From Streptomyces hilarionis (GTDB taxonomy: Bacteria; Actinomycetota; Actinomycetes; Streptomycetales; Streptomycetaceae), in assembly GCF_024539675.1 (NCBI RefSeq), contig NZ_JAHHIT010000041.1:45399-109398 (forward strand): a stretch of DNA of 64,000 bases, in the 5' to 3' direction. A program made the position numbers and the translations under genes. Shown here one piece after another: positions 41,633 through 50,681 of the stretch (its first letter is position 1; every line of letters begins with the position of its first letter). Under the pieces are notes generated by a model. That model did not search any database. It was not told the DNA's origin and saw only the letters and a program-made list of their open reading frames with translations.

Positions 41633-42955
41633 TCAGACGCCGATCACCTGGAGCGAGGCCCACAGCGCGGCGACCGCCGCGATCAGCGAGGCCGGCACCG
41701 TGAGCAGTCCCAGACGGGTGAACTCGCCGACGCCGACCCGCTCCTCGCGCTCCTGCACCACGCGCCGCCACAGCAGCGTCGCCAGGGACCCCGCGTAGGT
41801 CAGGTTGGGGCCGATGTTCACCCCGAGCAGCACCGCGAGCACCGCCCCGGCCCCGGCCGGGGCGGCCAGCGGCACGAGCACCAGCACCGCGGGCAGGTTG
41901 TTGATCAGGTTCGCCAGGACGGCGGCCAGCGCGGCCACCCCCAGCAGCGCGAGCAGCTCCGAGCCGCCGGGCAGGACATGGTGCAGCGCGCCGGCCAGCC
42001 CGTTGTCGACCACCGCCCGCACGACGATCCCGAGCGCCAGCACGAACGCCAGGAACCCCGGCGCGGCGGCCCGCACGACGGCGACCGGCGTCACCCGCCG
42101 CCGGACCATCGCCCGTACGGCCATGACCAGCGCGCCCGCGAAGGCGGCCCAGGCGGGTTCGATCCCGATCGCCGAGGCGACCACGAACCCGGCCAGCGTG
42201 CAGGCGACGGTGACCAGCGCGAACAGGGGCAGCTCGGGCGCGGGGCCCTCGTCGGCGCCGCCCTCGACGTCGGGCAGGTCGTCGGCGAAGAACCGCCGGA
42301 AGACCAGGTACTCGGCGCCGATCGCGACGATCCAGGGCAGCGTCATCAACGCGGCGAACCGGGTGAAGCTCAGCCCGCTCGCCTCGAAAGCCAGCAGGTT
42401 GGTGAGGTTGGAGACCGGCAGGAGCAGGGAGGCCGTGTTCGACAGGTGCGCGCACGCGTAGACGTGCGGCCGGGAGCGCACGCCCATGCGCGCCGCCGTC
42501 GCGAACACGACCGGCGTGAGCAGCACCACGGTGGCGTCCAGGCTCAGCACCGCCGTCACCACGGAGGCCAGCACGAACACCGCGACCAGCAGCCGCCGCG
42601 GGCGGCCGGCCGCCCGACGGGCCATCCACGCCCCGCACGCGGTGAACAGTCCCTCGACGTCGCACAGGTGGGCCAGCACCAGCACCGCGGCGAGGAAGCC
42701 GACGACCGGGCCGAGCCGTTCGGCCTCGGCCAGCGCGTGCTGCGGCGAGACCGCCCCGAGGACGACCGCCAGGGCCGCGGCGGGGACGGCGACCAGTGCC
42801 TCGGACCGGCCGGCGGGGCGCAGGACGGCCCACACCAGGGAAGCGGCGAGCAGGCAGACGGACAGGATTTCGGCGAGGGGGGTGTTCAGGGGAGTACTCC
42901 GGAGGCGGGGACGCGGTCGGGCCCGCCCATCGAACTGGTTCGGGTGCCCGTCCAT
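41633..42955 (-). CDS. SLC13/ArsB-type membrane permease
   Basis: A protein of about 440 residues with 10-12 hydrophobic helices. It has the ion-transporter superfamily hairpins (LSLDATVVLLTPVVFATA in the first half, NLINNLPAVLVLVPLAAPA in the second) that carry substrate in ArsB, CitM and SLC13 carriers. Candidate substrates are arsenite or di- and tricarboxylates; no ars genes are nearby, so none is favoured. The start is uncertain: ATG 42955 is the first ATG but adds about 25 polar residues and lacks a ribosome binding site, while a CTG about 27 codons later has GGAG upstream. Confidence 0.8.
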   Translation of the reverse strand: MDGHPNQFDGRARPRPRLRSTPLNTPLAEILSVCLLAASLVWAVLRPAGRSEALVAVPAAALAVVLGAVSPQHALAEAERLGPVVGFLAAVLVLAHLCDVEGLFTACGAWMARRAAGRPRRLLVAVFVLASVVTAVLSLDATVVLLTPVVFATAARMGVRSRPHVYACAHLSNTASLLLPVSNLTNLLAFEASGLSFTRFAALMTLPWIVAIGAEYLVFRRFFADDLPDVEGGADEGPAPELPLFALVTVACTLAGFVVASAIGIEPAWAAFAGALVMAVRAMVRRRVTPVAVVRAAAPGFLAFVLALGIVVRAVVDNGLAGALHHVLPGGSELLALLGVAALAAVLANLINNLPAVLVLVPLAAPAGAGAVLAVLLGVNIGPNLTYAGSLATLLWRRVVQEREERVGVGEFTRLGLLTVPASLIAAVAALWASLQVIGV

Positions 42956-43045
42956 GAAAACATGCCCGAGTAAACGCTTTCCCAACTCGTCGCGTCCGTC
43001 ACACCGCCCCGGGACGGGACGCGCGAGCGGCGCGGACGAGCCCGC

Positions 43046-45418
43046 TCAGTCCTCGTCGAGCAGGCTCAGCTCCGCCCAGATCGTCTTGCCCTCGGGCGTG
43101 TGCCGGCTGCCCCAGCGCTGGGTGAGCTGGGCCACCAGGAGCAGGCCGCGGCCGCCCTCGTCGAAGGTCCGCGCCCGGCGCAGGTGCGGGGCGGTGTGGC
43201 TGTTGTCGGACACCTCGCAGATCAGCGTCGCCCGGTCGTGGATCAGCCGCAGCCGGATCGGGCGGGAGCCGTACCGGATGGCGTTGGTGACCAGCTCGCT
43301 GACCACCAGCTCCGTGGTGAACGACGCCTCGCTCAGCTCCCACCGCGCGAGCTGCGCCACGACCTGCCGGCGGATCGGCGCGACCAGCGAGGGGTCGGCC
43401 GGGATGTCCCACGTCGCGACCTGGGCGGCGGGCAGCCCGCGGGTGCGCGCCAGGAGCAGGGCCACGTCGTCGGCGGCGCCGCCGGACGGCAGCAGGGCGT
43501 GCAGGATCCGGTCGCAGGTCTCGTCCAGGGAGTCCGCGTGCGCCTCCAGCGCCTCGCCCAGCAGCCGGTGACCGCTGTGCGCGTCCCGTTCGCGGGACGT
43601 GATCAGGCCGTCGGTGTAGAAGGCGAGCACACTGCCCTCGGCCACCTCCAGGACGGCCGACTCGAAGGGCAGGCCGCCCACGCCCAGCGGGGGACCGGCG
43701 GGCAGCTCGATCCGCCTGGACACGCCGTTCGGCCGCAGCACCACGGGCGCGGGATGTCCGGCCCGCGCCAGCGTGCAGCGCCGGGACACGGGGTCGTAGA
43801 CCGCGTACAAGCAGGTCGCGCCGACCTCGCCGGGGCTGCCCTCGTTCCCGGCCTCCTCGGAGAGGCGCACGACCAGGTCGTCGAGGTGGGTGAGGAGCTC
43901 GTCGGGGGCGAGGTCGATGTCGGCGAGGGTCCGTACGGCGGTGCGCAGCCGGCCCATGGTGGCCGAGGCCTGGATGCCGTGTCCGACGACGTCGCCGACC
44001 ACCATGGCCACCCGCATCCCCGACAGCGGGATCACGTCGAACCAGTCCCCGCCGACCCCGGCGCGCGCCGCCGGCAGATAGCGGGACGCGGCGTCCACGG
44101 CGGCGGTCCGCGGCAGGGTGCGCGGCAGGAGGCTGCGTTGCAGGGCGAGGGCGGTCTCCCGCTCGCGGGAGAAGCGGCGGGCGTTGTCGATGCAGACGGC
44201 GGCGCGTGCCGTGATCTCCTCGGCGAGCAGCACGTCGTCCGGGGTGAACGGGTCGGGGCGGCGGAATCGGGTGAGGACGGCGACGCCCAGGGTCAGGCCC
44301 CGCGCCCGGATCGGCACGGACATCGTCGAGTGGATGCCGAGTTCGCGCACCCGGGCCCCGCGCGCCGGGTCCCAGGTCAGCCAGGCGTCCAGTTCGCCGC
44401 TGGGCACCGTGCCGACGATGGTGTGCCCCGCGACCAGCGAGTCGGCCTGCGGCGACCCGGCCGGGTAGCCCTGCGCCTCCCCGGGTTTGGCGACGGCCTC
44501 CGGGGTGCCGGCGTTGACGGAGCAGTGCGCGGTGCGGCGCAGGCTCAGCGGCGGCGTGAAGCGGGCCGGGAGGTCCCCGCCGTCCTGCGGGTCGAGCAGG
44601 TCGACGCTGACGAAGTCGGCGAGCGCGGGCACGCACACCTCGGCCAGCTCCTGTGCCGTCCGGGTGACGTCGAGGGTGGTGCCGACGCGCACGCTCGCCT
44701 CGTTGACCAGCTGGAGCCGCTCACGGGCGAGGTAGTTGTCGGTGAAGTCGTGGGCGGCCAGACACACGCCCCGCACCCGGCCCGCCTCGTCGGTCAGCGG
44801 CGCCATCCGGGCCAGCCAGGCGTGCGCGCGCTCCTCGCCGCCGGTGCGGGTGAACATCTGCACGTCCTGCGCCCGGCCGCTGGTGAGGACCCGCAGCATG
44901 TGCTGCTCCAGTTCCGTGCTCTGCGGCCGGCCGCCGATCTCCGACAACCGCAGTCCGCGGACCCGCCCCTCGGGCAGTCCGATCACCTGGCTCATCGCCT
45001 CGTTGATCCGGCGCAGCCGCAGGTGCTCGTCGTAGACGGCCACGGCACACGGGGACTGGACGAGGGCCGCCGAGGCGAGGGGGTCGTCGGGCCGGAGGGC
45101 GCCGTCGGGGCCGGCCACCGGGGTGACGACCAGCCACCGTCCGAGGTCGGCGTCCGGGGACTGCGTGCGGTGGGCGAGCAGCCACACCGGCATTGACCGG
45201 CCGTCACGGTGGCGCAAAGCCACCGTTCCGTCCCAGCGCAGACCGGTGAGCACGGGGGCCGGCTGGGCCAGCAGGTCCGTCGCGGGCCGGCCCACGACCT
45301 CGGCCGTCTCCCAGCCCAGCAGGGCGCGGGCGCCCTCGTTCCATCCGACGAGCGTTCCGGCGTCGTCGACGACAGCCCGGGCCGTCGCGGCCTCGTCGAA
45401 CGGATACTCCGGGCTCAT
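43046..45418 (-). CDS. SpoIIE-family phosphatase with PAS, GAF and ATPase domains
   Basis: A 790-residue signalling protein. Residues about 10-125 and 130-250 look like two PAS domains (LVGWNEGARALLGWE; AVAVYDEHLRLRRINEAM). Residues 270-450 form a GAF domain (ALADFVSVDLLDP). Residues 470-680 form a SpoIIE/PP2C phosphatase (VGGDWFDVIPL, VVGDVVGHG, YTDGLITSR). The C-terminus is an HATPase anti-sigma kinase-like domain (VVSELVTNAIRYG, DEGGRGLLLVAQL). Such multi-domain proteins control STAS antagonists and alternative sigma factors. It is soluble, with no membrane helix. GGAG lies before the ATG at 45418. The STAS gene at 24730 is a possible partner by family only. Confidence 0.9.
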   Translation of the reverse strand: MSPEYPFDEAATARAVVDDAGTLVGWNEGARALLGWETAEVVGRPATDLLAQPAPVLTGLRWDGTVALRHRDGRSMPVWLLAHRTQSPDADLGRWLVVTPVAGPDGALRPDDPLASAALVQSPCAVAVYDEHLRLRRINEAMSQVIGLPEGRVRGLRLSEIGGRPQSTELEQHMLRVLTSGRAQDVQMFTRTGGEERAHAWLARMAPLTDEAGRVRGVCLAAHDFTDNYLARERLQLVNEASVRVGTTLDVTRTAQELAEVCVPALADFVSVDLLDPQDGGDLPARFTPPLSLRRTAHCSVNAGTPEAVAKPGEAQGYPAGSPQADSLVAGHTIVGTVPSGELDAWLTWDPARGARVRELGIHSTMSVPIRARGLTLGVAVLTRFRRPDPFTPDDVLLAEEITARAAVCIDNARRFSRERETALALQRSLLPRTLPRTAAVDAASRYLPAARAGVGGDWFDVIPLSGMRVAMVVGDVVGHGIQASATMGRLRTAVRTLADIDLAPDELLTHLDDLVVRLSEEAGNEGSPGEVGATCLYAVYDPVSRRCTLARAGHPAPVVLRPNGVSRRIELPAGPPLGVGGLPFESAVLEVAEGSVLAFYTDGLITSRERDAHSGHRLLGEALEAHADSLDETCDRILHALLPSGGAADDVALLLARTRGLPAAQVATWDIPADPSLVAPIRRQVVAQLARWELSEASFTTELVVSELVTNAIRYGSRPIRLRLIHDRATLICEVSDNSHTAPHLRRARTFDEGGRGLLLVAQLTQRWGSRHTPEGKTIWAELSLLDED

Positions 45419-45602
45419 CTCGCCACTCCATCGCGGACACTCACCGTGAACGGGCACGTCACTTCCGTTCCAGCCTAGTGTGTTCCGCCCGGGCGCGGAC
45501 GAGAACCCCCTCGGGCCGGCAGGACAACGGGTTCCCCTCCGGGTCAAGAGGCAAAACCGGACGATGTGACGGCACGCGGGCCCCCGACCGAGGCCGGGCG
45601 GC

Positions 45603-46178
45603 TCAGCCCGCCTGGGCGTCCCCGGCCGGCTCGAACGTCACCTTCGCCGTGTCCACGGTGCTCGCGCTGCGGCCGGGCGCGCTCTGCCCCGACCAGTACA
45701 GGTTGGTGTGGGCCATCACCTGCTCCGGGGCCGGGGCGCCGTACGCGGTGAGGTCCTCCGTGGTGTGCGCGTCGCCGACCAGCGTCACGTCGTACCCCCG
45801 TACGAAGGCGCCGTGCAGGGTCGAGCGGATGCACGCGTCCGTCTGCGCTCCCGCCACGACGAGCCGGCCCACCCCGTGCCGTGCGAGCTCCGACTCGAGT
45901 TCCGTGTCCTCGAAGGAGTCGCCGTAGGTCTTGTGGATCAGCGGTTCCGACTCCAGGCGGACCAACTCGTCGACATAGCGCCAGTCCTCGCTGCCGGACA
46001 CCAGCTGGGCGTCCGAGTGCTGCACCCAGACCACCGGCACGTCCTGCGCGCGGGCCGCGTCGACCAGGGTGCGGATGTTGGCGATCACTTCGTCCCGGCG
46101 GGGCGCGCCCTCCACCACGCCGTTCTGGACGTCGACGACGAGCAGGGCGGTGCGGGGCCGGTCGGGCAGCGTGGTCAT
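45603..46178 (-). CDS. Isochorismatase-like cysteine hydrolase
   Basis: A 191-residue protein of the isochorismatase/nicotinamidase fold. The catalytic triad is visible: Asp in LLVVDVQNG (about residue 16), Lys in PLIHKTYGDSF, and Cys in VVAGAQTDACIRSTL. Relatives hydrolyse isochorismate, nicotinamide or N-carbamoyl compounds. The residues around the Cys (TDACIRS) match the broad cysteine hydrolase group, so the substrate is open. A strong AGGAGG site lies before the ATG. It is followed by the convergent 3' end of no other gene and is probably monocistronic. Confidence 0.85.
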   Translation of the reverse strand: MTTLPDRPRTALLVVDVQNGVVEGAPRRDEVIANIRTLVDAARAQDVPVVWVQHSDAQLVSGSEDWRYVDELVRLESEPLIHKTYGDSFEDTELESELARHGVGRLVVAGAQTDACIRSTLHGAFVRGYDVTLVGDAHTTEDLTAYGAPAPEQVMAHTNLYWSGQSAPGRSASTVDTAKVTFEPAGDAQAG

Positions 46179-46289
46179 GATGACCTCCTGTTCGGCGGGT
46201 GCGCGGTGCGCCCGGCGGGCGCGCGTTCTCGCACGGCCCACCCTAGGACGCACCACCGACAACGCCGCCCGGGCCGGCCCCCGGTCCGC

Positions 46290-46838
46290 TCAGTCCACGT
46301 CCAGCCCCAGCGTGCGCAGCTTCGGCTCGATCACCGCACGGCAGTACGGCTCCGCACGGTTGTTGCTGTAGAAGTCCTGCTGGTCGGGATCGGCCTCGAC
46401 GAACTGTCCGAACGGGCGCAGGTCGGTCACGATGTCCCGGCCGAGGCGCTGCCGGACGAGGTCCATCACCTTCTCCGAGCGCTCCCGCTGGTCGTCGTCG
46501 GCGTAGAAGATCGTCGAGTGGTAGATGGAGCCGCGGTCCGCGCCGCTCTGGTTCGGCGTCGTCGGGTCGTGGCTCTGGAAGAACAGGGTCAGGACGTCCT
46601 CGAAGGAGATCTCGTCGGGCCGGAACGTCAGCTGCACGGCCTCGACGAACTTCTGCGGGTTGAGGCCGTGGCGCTGGTAGGCCTCGTAGTCCGGCGGCGG
46701 GCCGGCGTCCCCGGCGACCCCCGCCACGCTGGAGGCGACTCCGGGGGTGCGGCGCGCCACCGCGTCGAAGGACCAGAAGCAGCCGGGGCCGAGCGTCACG
46801 GTCTCGGCCTTCCCGGTCGTGGGCATGTCCTCGGTCAT
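46290..46838 (-). CDS. msrA: Peptide-methionine (S)-S-oxide reductase-like protein
   Basis: A 182-residue MsrA-family protein that would reduce methionine-S-sulfoxide in proteins. The catalytic Cys lies in GPGCFWSFDAV (about residue 20). Other family segments are YEAYQRHGLNPQKFVEAVQL, FFQSHDPTTPNQSGADRGSIYHS (broken here only for reference) and the C-terminal YCRAVIEPKL. The usual GCFWxxE has Asp instead of Glu, and YTGG is replaced by AGDAG, so activity is not certain. GAGAGGAAC precedes the ATG. Confidence 0.75.
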   Translation of the reverse strand: MTEDMPTTGKAETVTLGPGCFWSFDAVARRTPGVASSVAGVAGDAGPPPDYEAYQRHGLNPQKFVEAVQLTFRPDEISFEDVLTLFFQSHDPTTPNQSGADRGSIYHSTIFYADDDQRERSEKVMDLVRQRLGRDIVTDLRPFGQFVEADPDQQDFYSNNRAEPYCRAVIEPKLRTLGLDVD

Positions 46839-47385
46839 GGGGTTCCTCTCCAGGATCTCGTCCGAATGGCGCGCGCGACCGCAGCGGGGGTCGCTGCCGC
46901 CTCGCACGTCCTTCAGGTGATGGGCCACGGCGCGGCGCACACCGGGTGCACGGCCGTGACGGAGTTCTCCGCCCGGCCGTGGATACAGGTGTCCCGGAAT
47001 GCGCACGCAGGAATGACGCGGGTTCGGGCCGGCCGAAGCGGCCCTGCTGTCGCTCGCGACCGCGCTCGGGCGGTGCGTGCGCTGACCGGCCGGAGAATCC
47101 CGCGCCGGGCCAGGATAGTCCGACTTCCTTGTGCGCAGGGCGTGTTCCGGCCCGCCGGACGAATGGGCGAAGGCGCGGCGACGGCTTCGGGCGGGCGTTC
47201 GCCGCCGGCCCGGACGGGCCGTCCGGACGGCCGAACGGATCGTCCCACAGCCCATTCGCACCGGTGTGCGGACGGCCATTGCGCCGGAGAACCAGAAACG
47301 CCCCGAGTTCTTGGTGGCCGGTTCCCATGCCGGGAAGGGGAGGGCTCCCTAGCCTTTCTCCCAGTGGCTAGTCGAGGAGTCGATG
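46839..47385. other. 547-bp intergenic region at the left edge of the PKS cluster
   Basis: No open frame here has a ribosome binding site and coding-like third positions. The only structured element is a 6+6 inverted repeat, CTAGCC (47349-47354) and GGCTAG (47366-47371), ending 14 bases before the flavin reductase start; its first half overlaps TAGCCT, a possible -10. This gap separates the housekeeping-type genes on the minus strand from the plus-strand cluster genes and is a natural left boundary. Confidence 0.5.
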
Positions 47386-47973
47386 ATGGTTGCCCCGTTC
47401 GACGCGACCGAATTCCGTCGCGCACTCGGATATCTGCCGACCGGGGTGACGGTCATCACCACCACGGGGCGGTTCGGACAGCCCGTGGGCATGGCGTGCA
47501 ACTCCTTCGTCTCGGTGTCGTTGCAGCCGCCGTTGGTCATGTTCTGCGCCGGAAACGGGTCGGCCACCCTGATCGATCTCCGTGAGAGCGGCCGGTTCTG
47601 CGTCAACATCCTCGGCGCGGACCAGGGGCAGTTGTGCCGTCGGTTCTCGGTCAAGGACGTCGACCGGTTCGCCGGCGTCGCGTGGACCGGGTCGGCCGCC
47701 GGACCGCAGCTGTGCGACGCGATCGCCTGGATGTCGTGCGCCATCGAGGCCGAGCACGTCGCCGGCGATCACGTCATCGTCATCGCGCAGGTGAACGGGT
47801 TGCGGGTGAACGAGGACGCGGCCGAGCCGCTGGTGTTCCACCGCGGCGGTTTCGGCTCGTTCCGCGCGGCCGCGGACCCCGTCGCCGCGGCCCCGGCACC
47901 GCTGCGGCGAGGCGACGGCGGGGGCGTGAGCGTGCTGTCGACCGCGACGAGAACGGCCAGTTGGCGGCCCTGA
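47386..47973 (+). CDS. Flavin reductase family protein
   Basis: A 195-residue protein of the HpaC/short-chain flavin reductase family. The N-terminal RRALGYLPTGVTVITTTGRF and FVSVSLQPPLVMFCAGNGSA are the FMN-binding strands, followed by GRFCVNILGADQGQLCRRFS. Such enzymes reduce FMN or FAD with NAD(P)H and feed a partner monooxygenase. None is in view, so the partner is expected in the unseen part of the cluster or elsewhere. A GAGGAG site precedes the paired ATGs at 47383 and 47386; the second has better spacing. It is the first gene of the cluster direction, with a low-complexity C-terminal tail. Confidence 0.85.
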   Translation: MVAPFDATEFRRALGYLPTGVTVITTTGRFGQPVGMACNSFVSVSLQPPLVMFCAGNGSATLIDLRESGRFCVNILGADQGQLCRRFSVKDVDRFAGVAWTGSAAGPQLCDAIAWMSCAIEAEHVAGDHVIVIAQVNGLRVNEDAAEPLVFHRGGFGSFRAAADPVAAAPAPLRRGDGGGVSVLSTATRTASWRP

Positions 47974-48178
47974 GGACCAGGCGTCCCGGGCGGCGCGCGC
48001 GGTATCCGTGCGGCGGACCCCACGTAATCCATCCTTCGGTGTTCGTGCCGTTCCGCGGGCGAACGTCCGGACGGAGGGGTCCTTTCCCGTCGATCGTGCC
48101 GTGTGCGACGCACGTCGCTAGGGGCCCCTATCGCCGCGCGCGCCGGTAGTGGCCCGCAACGCGGCTCCGGTAGGCTAA

Positions 48179-48202
48179 TCCTTCCTGAGGTAATTGGAAG
48201 GA
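48179..48202 (+). promoter_or_regulatory. 7+7 inverted repeat over the start of the LuxR-type gene
   Basis: TCCTTCC (48179-48185) and GGAAGGA (48196-48202) form a perfect inverted repeat with a 10-base loop that contains GAGG and the TTG start codon. A TAGGCT box at 48171-48176 lies just upstream. As DNA it could be an operator; as RNA it would hide the start. The upstream gap 47974-48178 shows no gene. Confidence 0.4.
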
Positions 48203-49210
48203 ATACGTAGCCAACTTGGAGAGCCTTTGTTTCCCAAGCCAGTGCCCGGGATATTCGAAGTCTATGAGTGGAGCTTAGGCAGGGACGGTTTCGCCGTCGA
48301 CGACATAGCGAACGAACTGGGATTCACCCTCGACGTGAGCGAGGGAATCGTCGCCGAGCTCCTGGAGCTCCAGCTCATCCAGCCGGCCCGCGACCAGGAG
48401 GCCTGGTTCGTTCCCGCCGACCCCGGCCTCGCCTCCTCCCAGCTTCTGAACCGGGGGGAACTGGACCTGCTCGAACGGAAACTGGCGGTGGGCCAGCTCC
48501 GCAACGATCTCGCCCGGCTCTCGTTGCTGTTCCGGTCGAGCAAGTTCAGCAGTCAGTACGCGAACTCCTTCGACGTCGTCAGAGTGCCCGAGACGGTCAG
48601 ACTGCTCCTTTCCGAGGCCGCGGCGAACAGCTCCCGCGAGGTCGTCTGCATGCAGCCCGGAAGCGGATGGCAGCCCGAGGAACTGGCCGAGGCGCAGGAC
48701 CGGGACTTCCAGCTGCTGGGCCGCGGGGTGCGCATGCGGGTGCTTTACCAGCACGCCGCCCGATTCGACACCCCCACCCGTGAATACGCGGGGAAACTGA
48801 TCGACTCGGGCGCCGAAGTGCGCACCGCCGGCGCCCTGTTCGGCAAGATTTTCATCTTCGACCGCACCGCGGCGTACATCCCCGCCGGCGGTGAGGGCGG
48901 CGGCGCCGTCGTCGTTCAGGAGCCCTCGATCATCGAATTCCTCTACTCCTGTTTCGAGCAGGTCTGGGGAACGGCCAAGGAGTTCGACACCCGGCGGGCC
49001 GAAATCGACGTCATCAGCGGCGACATGAAGAAGGAGATCGTCAAGATGCTGATCTCCGGCGCCAAGGACGAGGCCATCGCCCGTCGTCTCGGCGTATCGG
49101 TCCGCACCTGCCGCAAACACATCGGTCAGGTCATGCAGATGTTCGGCGCGACGAGTCGTTTCCAGTTCGGCTATCTGGTCAAGGAAGCCAATCTCGAGGA
49201 AGACGTGTAG
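48194..49210 (+). CDS. LuxR-type regulator with a TTA (bldA) codon
   Basis: A 338-residue regulator. The N-terminus (about residues 20-75) is a winged-helix TrmB-like domain (GFAVDDIANELGFTLDVSEG), the middle (about 110-250) resembles a PLD-like sensor domain seen in TrmB proteins (VRLLLSEAAANSSREVVCMQ), and the end (about 275-335) is a LuxR-type helix-turn-helix (DEAIARRLGVSVRTCRKHIG). Residue 28 is encoded by TTA (48275-48277), a codon read only by the bldA tRNA, so translation is tied to development. The start is uncertain: TTG 48194 is used, with TTG 48227 or GTG 48242 as alternatives. It is a likely activator of the cluster. Confidence 0.8.
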   Translation: MEGIRSQLGEPLFPKPVPGIFEVYEWSLGRDGFAVDDIANELGFTLDVSEGIVAELLELQLIQPARDQEAWFVPADPGLASSQLLNRGELDLLERKLAVGQLRNDLARLSLLFRSSKFSSQYANSFDVVRVPETVRLLLSEAAANSSREVVCMQPGSGWQPEELAEAQDRDFQLLGRGVRMRVLYQHAARFDTPTREYAGKLIDSGAEVRTAGALFGKIFIFDRTAAYIPAGGEGGGAVVVQEPSIIEFLYSCFEQVWGTAKEFDTRRAEIDVISGDMKKEIVKMLISGAKDEAIARRLGVSVRTCRKHIGQVMQMFGATSRFQFGYLVKEANLEEDV

Positions 49211-49820
49211 CGTCCCCCGTTCCCGCCCCCGTTCCCGTTCCCGCCCGCCCGCTCTCGCGTGGCGGATCCCACCTCCCCGGCCGGCGGCCCGCCGTCGTGC
49301 CGAGGGGGGCGCCGCGGCCTGCCCGGTGTACCCGTCTTCGCAGGTGGTCCACTGTCCCTCGACGGTTCCTCAAGTGGAAGTGCAGCTTGATGAGCGGTTG
49401 CCGGGGTGGAGAGCTCCAGCCGAATGGCGGAAACTGATGACGGCCGTTGCGCCACGCAACCGCCGAGGATTCGCCTGAACGCCAAGGGGGCCGCTTCAAC
49501 ATTTCCCTCCCTCGCGTCGCCGGTGATCCGAGAGGCACCTGCTGGACCTCTCCGGACCGCGACGACGAGGTGATCCATGCGTGGAGGACGGCCCTCGCGC
49601 ATTCCTTTCAGGTCATCGCCCGCCGATCGGGTGCCGTCGAAGTCGTCGATGAGGACGGCCGCGCACCCGGCGTCGTGACAGGTGCAACTCGGACGGCCTG
49701 ACGCCGTGTTCCCGTTTCCGCGTGTCCACGTGTCAGGTCCGGCTGTCCAAAAGCAGGATCTCCCCTTTTCCGAAGACATTCCGAGCGTGAAGCTGAGGTG
49801 CTTATGAACGGGTTCGGCCG
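49211..49820 (+). other. 610-bp gap upstream of the methoxymalonyl operon
   Basis: No supported gene in the bulk of this gap; short frames in it lack coding-like third positions. It begins with a simple repeat of GTTCCCG (about 49219-49247), carries an imperfect dyad with CTCAAG and CTTGATGAG near 49369-49395, and ends with a 6-codon frame, ATG 49804 to TGA 49824, preceded by GAGG at 49795-49798. It is the probable promoter and control region of the five-gene operon. Confidence 0.45.
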
Positions 49821-49824
49821 ATGA
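49804..49824 (+). CDS. Six-codon leader ORF overlapping fkbK start
   Basis: A mini-ORF, MNGFGR then TGA. It has a well-placed GAGG Shine-Dalgarno 5 bases upstream, while the FkbK start itself has none. Its stop overlaps the FkbK ATG as ATGA (49821-49824), the classic arrangement for translational coupling. It is too short to encode a functional protein; if translated it would deliver ribosomes to fkbK. Confidence 0.35.
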   Translation: MNGFGR

Positions 49825-50681
49825 CCGAAGACGGCGGCATGCAGCGGCTCGCGGTGTTCGGCGCGGGCGTGATGGGCGTCGGCATCACGACCCTCGCCGT
49901 CGGCCGCGGAGTGCCGGTCATGCTCGTGGACGTGGACCGGGCGCGACTGGACACGGCACGCGCACGGGTCCGCAGCGAACTGCGGCTGGCGCACATGACG
50001 GGAGCCCTCCCGCGGACCGGACCGGTCGGCGAGCTGGAACTCGCCGACTCCGCGATGGCGGCGGCCGACGCGACCTGGGTGATCGAGGCCGTCACCGAGG
50101 TCGCCGACCTCAAGGCCAAGGTGCACCGGGAGATCGCCTCCGTGGTCGCCCCGGGGACCCTGCGGGTCACCAACACCTCGTCCATCCCGGTCGACGAGCT
50201 GGCCGGCGAGGTGCCGGCCCCCGAGGACCTGGCCGGCATCCACTTCATGAACCCGCCCTACCTGATCGGCACGCTCGAGGTCGTCCGCGGACCGCGCACC
50301 GGCGCACGCGCGATGACGGCCGTCGACGCGCTGCTCGCCAGGCTGGGCCGCAAGGGCATCGTCGTCGGGGACGGCCCCGGCTTCGTGACCAGCCGGGTGC
50401 TGCACCGCATGATCAACGACGCGGCCAACGTCGTCGAGGAGGGCCGGGCCACCGTCGAGGACGTGGACGCGCTGATGGAGGGCTGCCTCGGACACCCGAC
50501 GGGCCCTCTGCGGACCGCCGACCTGATCGGCATCGACAACCTCGTCGACTCCCTGGCGGTGCTCCACGAGCGCACCGGCGACGACAGTTACCGCCCGAGC
50601 GCGCTGCTGCTGCGCAAGGTCGCCGAGGGCGACCACGGCCGCAAGACCGGCCGCGGCTTCTACACGTACGGACCCCGCTGA
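49821..50681 (+). CDS. fkbK: FkbK-like 3-hydroxyacyl dehydrogenase (methoxymalonyl-ACP)
   Basis: A 286-residue protein of the 3-hydroxybutyryl-CoA dehydrogenase family. The NAD-binding motif is [21 protein letters not shown] at the N-terminus, followed by [27 protein letters not shown], and the catalytic His region GIHFMNPP. The C-terminal domain has [16 protein letters not shown]. In FK520-type clusters FkbK oxidises the ACP-bound hydroxyl intermediate during methoxymalonyl-ACP synthesis. Here it heads an operon that contains all five required genes. An ATG at 49839 is an alternative start. It overlaps the next gene by one base. Confidence 0.9.
   Translation: MTEDGGMQRLAVFGAGVMGVGITTLAVGRGVPVMLVDVDRARLDTARARVRSELRLAHMTGALPRTGPVGELELADSAMAAADATWVIEAVTEVADLKAKVHREIASVVAPGTLRVTNTSSIPVDELAGEVPAPEDLAGIHFMNPPYLIGTLEVVRGPRTGARAMTAVDALLARLGRKGIVVGDGPGFVTSRVLHRMINDAANVVEEGRATVEDVDALMEGCLGHPTGPLRTADLIGIDNLVDSLAVLHERTGDDSYRPSALLLRKVAEGDHGRKTGRGFYTYGPR

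Noticed and set aside
49447..49701. A short plus-strand frame of 84 residues in the gap before the methoxymalonyl operon
   Set aside because: Third codon positions are not GC-biased like real genes here and there is no ribosome binding site.
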